This document shows, piece after piece, positions 52,398 through 60,405 of a stretch of 64,000 nucleotides of DNA; the first letter of the stretch is position 1; each line of letters starts with the position of its first letter. The position numbers and the translations under genes are program-made. The DNA is from JBMYRH01 sp049602155 (GTDB lineage Bacteria > Myxococcota_A > UBA9042 > PHBI01 > JBMYRH01): assembly GCA_049602155.1 (NCBI GenBank), contig JBMYRH010000006.1, positions 124,001 through 188,000 on the forward strand, written 5' to 3'. The notes under the pieces were generated by a model. The model worked only from the letters and a program-made list of their open reading frames with translations, made no database searches and was not told the origin of the DNA.

Positions 52398-54238
52398 CTC
52401 GCGACTGGGGGCACGCTCCCCTCGTACATCGCCGCAATACGCCCTGCGTGGACGTCACAGATGCGCTGCCTCCGGAGCTTCATGGTCGGAGTCAGCGTCC
52501 CGTCGGCTACGCCGTAGCCGTTCGGGACGATCCTGTAGTACTTGATCGTCGCGTAACGTGGGAGCGTCTCGTTCACGCTGTGGACATGTCGCTCCAGCTG
52601 GTTCGCGAGCGCAGGGTGCGCTTGAAGCACCTCTAGGTTGCGCTCTGCCACGCCTTGACTCGACGCCCAGTCGAGCAGCGCCTCTTGATCGATCGCCAAG
52701 AGTGCCACCAAGTAGGGGCGTCGGTCGCCCACCACACAAGCGTGCTCGACCACAGGGTCTTGCCTGAGCGCGTTCTCAATGGGCTGAGGCGCGATGTTCT
52801 TGCCGCCCGCAGTGATGATGATGTTCTTTTTTCGGTCGGTGATTCGGAGGTAACCGCTGCTGTCGAGTTCGCCGATATCGCCGGTTCGAAACCACGTCGT
52901 GTCGTCGAGGGTAACGAAGGCCTCATCATTCGCATCGGGTCGCCGCCAGTAGCCACGGAAGACCATGGGGCCACGGACAAGGATCTCGCCATCTTCGGCG
53001 ATGTGCAGCTCGGCGGAGGGCACGGCTTGTCCGACCGTGCCGAAGCGGTACTTGCTGGGGGTGTTCATGGTGACAGGGGCTGCCGTCTCTGTGAGCCCAT
53101 AGCCCTCGTAGATGGGGATGCCGCAGGCATGAAAAAAACAGAGCGTCTCCATGGCGATGGGCGCAGCGCCGCTCACCATATACTTGATACGCCCCCCGAG
53201 CCCGGCTCGCACGCGCGCCAGCACCAGCTTGTCAGCCAACCGATGCTCTGCTCGTAGCGTAAGCGGGACAGGCCGGTTGTAGCGAAGACACGCTGCGTAT
53301 CTGCCGCCCACATCAAGTGCCCAAGCAAAGAGCTTCTGCACCCGTACACTCTGTCCCTGAACACGCGCCACGACCTTGGCGTGGATCTTCTCGTACACGC
53401 GCGGCACGCCAGCTAAGAGGGTCGGCCGAACCTCCTGGATATATCGCGGGAGCTGCGTGAGTTCCTCGGCGTATACCGCGGTACCACCCGCGACGAGGCC
53501 TGCGTAAAGGGTTACGCGCTGAAGGACATGCGCAAGCGGCAGGTAGATGATGGAGACGTCGTCACTGCCCAGTGGCAACAGTTCTACGGCTGTACGGGCA
53601 TTGTGCACCAGGTTCCCGTGGGTAAGCTCCACACCCTTTGGCTTCCCCGTGGTGCCGGACGTATACACGAGCGTCGCGAGATCAGAGGCGGTGACCTGCG
53701 TCCATCGTGCCTCCAGCGCCGCTCGCCCGTCTGGTGAGTCGGCCCTCGTGGCGTCCAGCATACGCTCGAGGGGGATGACGCCCTCCGCGTGCATCTCGAT
53801 GCCGCCGGGCTGGGGCATCACCACGACATGCTTGACCTGACTTAGCCCCTCCTCAATCGCCTGATGGAGAGTGAGGGCCCACTCGTCCGTATCGACAATG
53901 ACGACCTCTGCATCGCAATCATTGAGGATCCAGAGCACTTCCTCTGACGTCGATGATGGATAAATCCCGACGGTCGCTGCACCGGCAGACAGAATCGCGA
54001 GATCGCAGGCGGTCCAGTATCGGTTGGTCTCTGAGAGGAGGGCGACCCGGGCTCCCGGAGATACGCCAAGACGGATAAGGCCGGCCGCGAGGTGACGTAC
54101 AAGATCGACCGAGGCCCGCCAGGACATCGTTTGGAGTGCGCCATTCTCGTACCACTGCACGACGTGACTCGGCCCGAACCGCTCCAGTGAGGAGAAGAGG
54201 AGGTGGGGGATCGTCGCGGTCTCTTCAGGTGACTTCAC
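52394..54238 (-). CDS. Long-chain acyl-CoA synthetase
   Basis: 614 residues. The AMP-binding motifs are intact: P-loop LVYTSGTTGKPKGVELTHGN, YLPLAHVLQRV, YEGYGLTETAAPVTMN, WFRTGDIGELDSSGYLRITD, RKKNIIITAGGKNIAPQPIE and the C-terminal catalytic Lys in LTPTMKLRRQRI. This is the FadD15-like long-chain group with a 600-residue length. It activates fatty acids to acyl-CoA. GTG 54238 (GGGAG 4 bases upstream) is preferred to ATG 54310, which has no ribosome site. A paralogue with altered motifs is at 60406. The stop overlaps clpP by 4 bases. Confidence 0.93.
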   Translation of the reverse strand: MKSPEETATIPHLLFSSLERFGPSHVVQWYENGALQTMSWRASVDLVRHLAAGLIRLGVSPGARVALLSETNRYWTACDLAILSAGAATVGIYPSSTSEEVLWILNDCDAEVVIVDTDEWALTLHQAIEEGLSQVKHVVVMPQPGGIEMHAEGVIPLERMLDATRADSPDGRAALEARWTQVTASDLATLVYTSGTTGKPKGVELTHGNLVHNARTAVELLPLGSDDVSIIYLPLAHVLQRVTLYAGLVAGGTAVYAEELTQLPRYIQEVRPTLLAGVPRVYEKIHAKVVARVQGQSVRVQKLFAWALDVGGRYAACLRYNRPVPLTLRAEHRLADKLVLARVRAGLGGRIKYMVSGAAPIAMETLCFFHACGIPIYEGYGLTETAAPVTMNTPSKYRFGTVGQAVPSAELHIAEDGEILVRGPMVFRGYWRRPDANDEAFVTLDDTTWFRTGDIGELDSSGYLRITDRKKNIIITAGGKNIAPQPIENALRQDPVVEHACVVGDRRPYLVALLAIDQEALLDWASSQGVAERNLEVLQAHPALANQLERHVHSVNETLPRYATIKYYRIVPNGYGVADGTLTPTMKLRRQRICDVHAGRIAAMYEGSVPPVAS

Positions 54239-54330
54239 AGGGCTCCCTTTGATGGCCCATGCTGAAGGCTCCGCGCGAGGGTCGCAAGGGGTGATAGACT
54301 GATGGACCATTTGGCAAGGTGGTGCGCCGC

Positions 54331-55554
54331 GTGAACACGGACTTCCTCACAGCGTGTAGCGAGCAACTCGGCGTGGCGATTCGCCCGGGTGAGGCCAGCT
54401 CGCTCTTGGAGGCATGCCAGCGCGCAAAGCAGCACGGTGAGAGCGCGCTTGAGGCGTTCCTCTGCGGGCAGTTGGGCGATCTGCTGTTCGCAGCAGAGGG
54501 GGTCCACGCAGCGCACCAATGGTACGAAGAGGGTCGCAGCGCCTCGCCCCGTGTCGCCAGCCCGTGGGTCGGGTTGGCGCAAGTCGCCGTGGCAGAGCGT
54601 GATGACACCGCGTGGGACCTCGCCGTGGACGCCCTTGCCAGGCCGGACCTCGAACCTCACGATCGTGAGACTGCGCTCAGAGCCCAAGGCCTCCTCGCAG
54701 CGGATGCCCTGCGCGGTGGCGACCCGACTGCCGCCAATGTCATAGAAGACGTGGTGGGTCAGCTCCAAGCGACGGGGAGAGCGTGGTCGGCTTGGCACCT
54801 CCTGCTCGCCGGCGCGGTCGCGTTTCAGCGGGCGCACTCTGCCGTAGATGCCGAGTGCGCTTATGAGGCGGCTCTGCGTTACGCACAAACGGAGGGGCTT
54901 GAACGCGGTGTGGTGTGGTCGAGCCTCTCGCTGTGCTGGCACGTACGAGGCTCCGAGCGCCTCTCGGAGGCCGATGACTACCTCGCCCTTGGGCTAGAGG
55001 CCGCAGAAGCAATAGGAGATAAGCGGCTTGTAGGGACAGCGCTCGCCCTAGGATGCGACCTCGCCGCAGAGCTTGGCCATCCCCGCCTCTTGGTGGAGCG
55101 CTTGCGACAGCGCGCTGAGCTCGCCGCCAATGAAGGGCGCCCCTTGAAAAGGTTGGACTACCTTTATCAGGCATTCGTAGCGTCCAGCCGCGCCGGTGAG
55201 CCCGGTGCTGGCAGCCAGGGCGAGGAGTTCGTGGAGGCGCTCATCGCATCCCACACAGATTGGGGGCTGGGGACTGAACTCAAGCAGATCGTCGGCACCC
55301 TTGTCGCCGTCGAGGCGACAGATCATGCGGCTCAACTGGCCCTGTACTTCTCACAGCGCCATTTCCGGGCTGAGCACCACCTAGAGGCCGCCACTTGGCT
55401 GGTGGAGGCTGCCCGCCTCGCAAAGAAAATGAACGACGAGGAACGGGCTGTAGCGATGCTGTCTGAAGCGGTTGAAATCTCCAAGATGTTCAACCTTAGC
55501 GCGCATTCTGCCTGGCTAGAGGAGCGGGCCGAATGGCTGGGTTCGGAGACCTAG
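54331..55554 (+). CDS. TPR-type helical repeat protein
   Basis: 407 residues, almost entirely paired helices: FLCGQLGDLLFAAEGVHAAHQWYEEG, AVAFQRAHSAVDAECAYEAAL, AALYFSQRHF and RAVAMLSEAVEISKMFNLSAHS. There is no signal peptide, so it is cytoplasmic. This resembles myxobacterial proteins with degenerate TPRs that act as scaffolds. GTG 54331 was chosen because AAGGTGG lies about 8 bases upstream; a 10-codon frame (54302-54334) ends across this GTG. Partner unknown. Confidence 0.8.
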   Translation: MNTDFLTACSEQLGVAIRPGEASSLLEACQRAKQHGESALEAFLCGQLGDLLFAAEGVHAAHQWYEEGRSASPRVASPWVGLAQVAVAERDDTAWDLAVDALARPDLEPHDRETALRAQGLLAADALRGGDPTAANVIEDVVGQLQATGRAWSAWHLLLAGAVAFQRAHSAVDAECAYEAALRYAQTEGLERGVVWSSLSLCWHVRGSERLSEADDYLALGLEAAEAIGDKRLVGTALALGCDLAAELGHPRLLVERLRQRAELAANEGRPLKRLDYLYQAFVASSRAGEPGAGSQGEEFVEALIASHTDWGLGTELKQIVGTLVAVEATDHAAQLALYFSQRHFRAEHHLEAATWLVEAARLAKKMNDEERAVAMLSEAVEISKMFNLSAHSAWLEERAEWLGSET

Positions 55555-55561
55555 AGAACAC

Positions 55562-55633
55562 ATGACCTCACGCATCGGCGTTGACCCGTTCACCGGCTAC
55601 CGATACCTTGAGCGCTATTGGAGCGGTGAATGA
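55562..55633 (+). CDS. Possible 23-residue coupled peptide
   Basis: An ATG at 55562 opens a 23-codon frame ending DPFTGYRYLERYWSGE. Its TGA overlaps the ATG of the next gene (ATGA at 55630). The residue make-up looks less random than the surroundings, but no clear ribosome site precedes it. It could be a leader peptide or chance. Confidence 0.3.
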   Translation: MTSRIGVDPFTGYRYLERYWSGE

Positions 55634-57651
55634 ATCGTTTGCTGACAACACTAGCGCTCATCTTTGCGCTCGTGAACGTTGCGGGCTGCAAATCGGATGA
55701 ATGCGTCGTAGACGCAGACTGTCCTGATGGGCGCTCGTGCCGCTTAGGCCTCTGTGCGCCCTCCGTGAGCGAGGGGGACGCCGGGGCTGCGAACGACATC
55801 GTCCTCGGGTGCCGTGCCGCCGAGGCTGGCGATCTGTTGCTGGTGGAGGTCTTGGCTGACCCGGGTGGCGTGGACGTCAACGCGGACGGCTTCTACGATT
55901 CGTCTGATGACGAGTTCGTGGAATTCGTGAACTTGGCCAGTGTCCCGGTTGGCTTGCTGAACGTGCAGCTTCGTGTCAGCGGCTCCGGTGTGGACCTAGA
56001 TGCTGTGTGTTTAGAGCCTTACGCAGCCCACGTGCACTTCGGTGCAACGGATCGATTGGGCCTGAACAACACCGGAGATGTCGTCGATCTCCTCATCTCC
56101 GGTGAAATCGTCGATACGCTAACGTACGGAGGCGAGGGCGGGGATCAGCAGTCCCTGACGCGCCTCGAGCAGCTCAACAGCGACAGCCCATGGGTACAGC
56201 ACCTGGAGGTCTCTACGGAGACATGGTCGCCGGGAGTGTGCGCCAACGGCGCAGGGTTCCCGAATTGTGAGAGCGTCTCTGCGGGCGTCGACGCTTCTGT
56301 ACAAGATGTCGCCGACGGTGCTGACGCGACGTGGTTACCCGATACGGCAGCGCCATGCGATGCACCGACCCCAACGCCCGGGCAGCTCCTCATCCACGAG
56401 ATCCTCGCGGACCCCGCGGTGAATTTCATCGACGCGAATCAAGACGGGTACGGTGACAATAAGGACGATGAGTTCGTGGAGATCGTGAACGTCTCTGGGG
56501 GCACCTTGGCGTTAGACGGCGTCACCCTCACCGTGACCTCTACGACCTCAACGAGCGCTGGGAGCTTCTTCACAGCGCCGGTCGGGACCTGTCTGGGCGC
56601 CGGTCAAGCCGCAGTCATCTTCGCCGCCTATGTGAGCGGAGGCGACTTCGGTGGGGCGCTCGCTTTCGAACAGCCGGATCTTGGACTGAACAACAACGGA
56701 GACACCGTCACCCTCGGTGTGAATGGCGTCGAGCTAGACTCCGTGACCTACACCAAGACCGAAGGCGACGCGGATCAGTCCATGACACGGCAGGTGGACC
56801 TGGACATCACCGCGCCCATGGTGCGCCACAGCGAAGCCCTTGGAGCCGGTACGGCGTGCCCGCCCGCTTTGACACAAGCACACCAGCCGACGGTCCCCGG
56901 GGAAGCTCCGCGCTACGAACTGCAGTGCGGCACCGTTGCGACGCCTGGGCGGTGTAATTCTGGGGCACCATTTCCTGACTGCGTCCTTGAGGTTGGCCCT
57001 GATGCTGACGCTGATGTGGTCCATGGCGACGCTGCAGATGGCAGCACCGAAGCGCTCGACAGCGCCGGTGCGCAAATGGATGCGGCGCCCCCGTGCGGCG
57101 AGAGCCCCGCGGTCGGTGAGCTGCGCATCAACGAGATCATGAGCGACCCAGCAGGTGTGGATCACAATGCCTCTGGCTCCTACGCGCCTACCGAAGATGA
57201 GTATGTTGAAATCGTCAACGTGACTCAGGCGCCTCTAGACCTCAGCGACGTCTGGGTGACGAGCAATGCCGGAGAGTTCCAGCCCCTAGATGGGTGCTTA
57301 CCCGCGCAGTCGGGCATCCTGATCTTCGGCGGGGGCCAAACGACCCTGGCTTCGACCGAGAAGGTCATCGTGATCCAGAACACGGCACTCGGGATGGGTA
57401 ACGACGGCGGGACCGTCGCGTTGGTGGCGCGTTCGGAGGACGCTGACGACGTCGAACTCGACAGCGTCGACTATACGCCATCCTCGGGCATCTCTTGGAC
57501 CCGTGACCCCGACGGTACCGGGCCATTCGTGCTCCATAATGAGCATTCTGAAGTTCAGGGACTCCAGCCAGACACGATGCAAGAGGGTTTTAGCCCGAAC
57601 TACTCCCCGGGTCTCTGCGCGGACTGGTCCCCGTTTGGCTCCTGCCTTTAA
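55630..57651 (+). CDS. Lipoprotein with three lamin-tail domains
   Basis: 673 residues. The signal ends VNVAGCKSDEC. A short Cys-rich module (CVVDADCPDGRSCRLGLC) is followed by three lamin-tail domains. They begin at about 66 (LLLVEVLADPGGVDVNADG), 254 (LLIHEILADPAVNFIDANQDG) and 496 (LRINEIMSDPAGVDHNASG); each has an EFVE-VN or EYVEIVN turn, an LNNTGD-, LNNNGD- or MGNDGG-type loop and the closing SLTR, SMTR or SWTR strand. Acidic Asp/Ala linkers separate them. Secreted bacterial lamin-tail proteins are thought to bind surfaces or accompany nucleases. The giant protein at 1-6130 also carries one such domain. Confidence 0.92.
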   Translation: MNRLLTTLALIFALVNVAGCKSDECVVDADCPDGRSCRLGLCAPSVSEGDAGAANDIVLGCRAAEAGDLLLVEVLADPGGVDVNADGFYDSSDDEFVEFVNLASVPVGLLNVQLRVSGSGVDLDAVCLEPYAAHVHFGATDRLGLNNTGDVVDLLISGEIVDTLTYGGEGGDQQSLTRLEQLNSDSPWVQHLEVSTETWSPGVCANGAGFPNCESVSAGVDASVQDVADGADATWLPDTAAPCDAPTPTPGQLLIHEILADPAVNFIDANQDGYGDNKDDEFVEIVNVSGGTLALDGVTLTVTSTTSTSAGSFFTAPVGTCLGAGQAAVIFAAYVSGGDFGGALAFEQPDLGLNNNGDTVTLGVNGVELDSVTYTKTEGDADQSMTRQVDLDITAPMVRHSEALGAGTACPPALTQAHQPTVPGEAPRYELQCGTVATPGRCNSGAPFPDCVLEVGPDADADVVHGDAADGSTEALDSAGAQMDAAPPCGESPAVGELRINEIMSDPAGVDHNASGSYAPTEDEYVEIVNVTQAPLDLSDVWVTSNAGEFQPLDGCLPAQSGILIFGGGQTTLASTEKVIVIQNTALGMGNDGGTVALVARSEDADDVELDSVDYTPSSGISWTRDPDGTGPFVLHNEHSEVQGLQPDTMQEGFSPNYSPGLCADWSPFGSCL

Positions 57652-57666
57652 GTACGGAGTGACGGC

Positions 57667-58812
57667 TTGAGCGATAGGCCAAAGCTGTGTGGCAACTGCG
57701 GCAAGCTGATGGGTGTGGGACGTGAGTGCCCTTACTGTGGTGCTGATAACGACGCCCTGACGGTGAAGTTCAAGCGCGTCGCACGGGCAGCCGGGGACTC
57801 TGATCCGGGCGGCCTGACGGTGACACGAGCCTTCGTCATCGTGAACCTGTTCCTCTTCGCGACAGGCCTCATCGTGGGGGGCTCCGGGCCGAGTGTCAGT
57901 TTCGACTTCTTAACGCCTAACCTGGAAGTCGCCTTCCGTATGGGGTTGCAGAACACCCTCGCTATCGATGCGGGGCATTGGTGGCGCTTGGTGCTGCCGA
58001 TCTTCTTGCACCTAGGCCTGCTGCACGTGGCGTTTAACTGCTACATGCTTAATTTCGCTGGGCAGCTCATCGAGGAAGACCTCGGCGGCCATCTGATGTT
58101 CGTCATCACCATGGGAAGCGGCCTCGCGGGGACCCTCGGCTCCTACGCGTTTGATATCGGAGGTGGTGGAGCCTCGGGTGCCGTATTGGGGTTGATAGGC
58201 GCTGTGCTGGTCCGTCGTCGCCTTGTTGATGGTGACTTCCGGCACCCTTTGACGCAGCAGCTCATTAGCCTCCTCGGCCTGAACATGGTCATTTGGTTCT
58301 TCATGTCGGCGCACATCAATCATGTGGCGCATGGCGCTGGGTTCATCGCGGGGAGCGCCATGGCGTGGTTCTTCTCCCGGAAGTCCGTGGGCAAGGCAGG
58401 CGCTGTGGGCGTCTTGATCGCTTCCTGGTCCCTTGCAGGCCTGACCCTCGCTGCCTTCGGCGCCATGGTGTTGAGTCTCTTCTCTGGCAGCGCGGCGGAC
58501 GTCGACGCGACGACCTCGTGCTGGCGGGATGTTGCGACCGCGGTCTCTCCTGCGTTCGTCCCAGATGACGCGCGACGGGCCCTGACGTGCCTGGAGAGCG
58601 CACCGCGATTGGAGGCGACAGCGAATGCGGCTGTGCGTGATGGCGCATCTGCGCTGCGTGACGCGATCAACGCGTATGATGGGAGCGACTCCGCGCGCTT
58701 GGCTGGCTCTATCCAGGTGCTTCAGCAGAGCTTACTGAACTACGCCGCATGGCGTGATGACGCGACCGCGCGCTATGTCCCCATGGTGCGACGTCGTCCC
58801 GGCGAAGACTAG
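57667..58812 (+). CDS. Rhomboid-family intramembrane serine protease with zinc ribbon
   Basis: 381 residues. The N-terminus has CGNCGKLMGVGRECPYCGAD, a four-Cys zinc ribbon, then at least six membrane helices. The rhomboid signatures are HLGLLHVAFNCYML, the catalytic Ser in GGGGASGAVLGLIGA and the His in HINHVAHGAGFIAG. It should cleave single-pass membrane proteins within the membrane; the substrate is unknown. The start is TTG with GGAG 8 bases before it; no ATG fits as well. A Cys-containing, mostly helical C-terminal domain (about 275-381) follows. The gene sits 15 bases after the lamin-tail lipoprotein, so co-transcription is likely. Confidence 0.92.
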   Translation: MSDRPKLCGNCGKLMGVGRECPYCGADNDALTVKFKRVARAAGDSDPGGLTVTRAFVIVNLFLFATGLIVGGSGPSVSFDFLTPNLEVAFRMGLQNTLAIDAGHWWRLVLPIFLHLGLLHVAFNCYMLNFAGQLIEEDLGGHLMFVITMGSGLAGTLGSYAFDIGGGGASGAVLGLIGAVLVRRRLVDGDFRHPLTQQLISLLGLNMVIWFFMSAHINHVAHGAGFIAGSAMAWFFSRKSVGKAGAVGVLIASWSLAGLTLAAFGAMVLSLFSGSAADVDATTSCWRDVATAVSPAFVPDDARRALTCLESAPRLEATANAAVRDGASALRDAINAYDGSDSARLAGSIQVLQQSLLNYAAWRDDATARYVPMVRRRPGED

Positions 58813-58821
58813 GCGCCTGCG

Positions 58822-60294
58822 CTACTGTGCAGCCCGCCGCTTGTCGTTGAAGTAGCTCGCCAGGAAACGCTGCGCCAGGACAGCCCCCTTAGTCGTCCAA
58901 ACTTCACCGTTCACGACGAGTGCCGCGACGGCCACCTCGGGCTCCTCAGCCGGCGCAAACGCCACGAACCACGAGTAGTGACCGTGAAGCCCCTCTCCTC
59001 CACTTAGGTGGCCTGTCTTCGCTGCAAAAGAGACCCCACGAATCTTCTCTCGTCCGTTCTTGATAAAGAATTTCTTCGCTGTGCCGGTCGTCGTTGTCGA
59101 GAGCATGACGTCAGTGAGGGCGCTCGCTGTCTCCGCGGACATGACGCTGGCGAGCTCCGCTGTCGCAGCCTCGTAGAGCACCTCGTCACCTCGAGTCGCC
59201 CGACGCACGAGGCGTGGAGCCATCATCTTGCCACCATTCGCGACGGCCCCCGCCATCATCGCTGCGTGTAGGGGGCTCATGCTTGTCCGCGAGAAGCCCG
59301 CGGCGGCCTTCGCAAACCCGAGCCGACTCCCCTTGGGGATGACCGGAGCGCTGACCCCGACACCGTACACGAAGGGGATGCGGCGCCCGAAAAGATAGCG
59401 ATTCGCCACCTCATTGAGCTTAGGCGCGTCCAGCAACTGGTCCGACCAACGTGCAAAGGCGGCGTTCGTGGAGGCCCCAAAGGCCTCTTTGAGGGTCTCG
59501 CAGCGCGTATCACGGGCGGCGTCTGGGCGGAGGTGGCCAAGGCTCAACTTGCGCAGGCCACCGCGCGTACAAATCTCGGAGGTGGGGCTCAGCCCATTTT
59601 CGAGGAGCGCAGTCGCCGTCACCATCTTAAAGATACTGGCGGCGGGGCCGTTTGCTTGCACCGCGAGGTGCCGGAGGTTCGGCTTGCCCTCTGCATGCTC
59701 TGCATAGGCGATCAGCTCTCCGGTCACTGGGTCCATCGCTACAATGGAGCCGTGCTCCACGCCATAACGGGACAGCTCCATCTTTGCGGTCGCTTGCAGG
59801 TCGGGCTCAAGGGTGAACTCGATCTCTTCGCCTGTGCTGAGAGTCTGCACCAGGCGCCCGTCTCGTGTCTCCGCGAGGGTGGGGTCGATGGCGTTAGAGG
59901 GCAAAGTCCAGGGGGGCGGAACCGCCGGCACAGCCGGGGGCTCTGCGGGCACCCCCGAAGCGTTCGTGATGACGGGCTCGCTCTTGAGCGGTGCTTCCAG
60001 AGCCTCTCTATGGAGCGGGGTCTTCGTGAAAGAGCGCACAACTGGCACAGGGGCCGTCGCACGCGCGCTCGCCACCTCTGATCCGCTATCAGGCCCCCAA
60101 GCCAAGAAGGCCATGGATGGAGCGCCGCCTTCAGCGATACTCAACATCAGGAGGGCGCCGGTGCCGACGATGAAGCCCAGCCACACGGCGCCGCGGATGC
60201 GAGCGCGCAGAGCGGCTCGCCACGTCGGCTCAGCCCGCTCCTCGGAGGCGCGAGAGCGTGGGCTACGTTTCGTGTTCGAAGGCATCGGGAACAT
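58822..60294 (-). CDS. Penicillin-binding protein, transpeptidase type
   Basis: 490 residues. One membrane helix (VWLGFIVGTGALLMLSIA) near the N-terminus is followed by a Pro/Ala-rich periplasmic linker, then a penicillin-binding domain (about 150-485). The three active-site motifs are complete: SIFK (SxxK) in GPAASIFKMVTA, STN (SxN) in GASTNAAFARW and KTG in FAAKTGHLSG. There is no glycosyltransferase domain, and the N-terminal pedestal of FtsI/PBP2 is much reduced, so it resembles PbpA-like class B enzymes. It cross-links peptidoglycan or edits it. ATG 60294 has GAGGGA upstream. Divergent from 60406. Confidence 0.9.
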   Translation of the reverse strand: MFPMPSNTKRSPRSRASEERAEPTWRAALRARIRGAVWLGFIVGTGALLMLSIAEGGAPSMAFLAWGPDSGSEVASARATAPVPVVRSFTKTPLHREALEAPLKSEPVITNASGVPAEPPAVPAVPPPWTLPSNAIDPTLAETRDGRLVQTLSTGEEIEFTLEPDLQATAKMELSRYGVEHGSIVAMDPVTGELIAYAEHAEGKPNLRHLAVQANGPAASIFKMVTATALLENGLSPTSEICTRGGLRKLSLGHLRPDAARDTRCETLKEAFGASTNAAFARWSDQLLDAPKLNEVANRYLFGRRIPFVYGVGVSAPVIPKGSRLGFAKAAAGFSRTSMSPLHAAMMAGAVANGGKMMAPRLVRRATRGDEVLYEAATAELASVMSAETASALTDVMLSTTTTGTAKKFFIKNGREKIRGVSFAAKTGHLSGGEGLHGHYSWFVAFAPAEEPEVAVAALVVNGEVWTTKGAVLAQRFLASYFNDKRRAAQ

Positions 60295-60405
60295 GGTGCT
60301 TAAGTCCCTCGCAAACGTCCAGAAAACGCGGCGGGTTCCGCCGCCAGTGCGCGTTGACCACGCCCACACACCATGTCATGGTTCCCGTCTTGCGTAGGGT
60401 GATTG

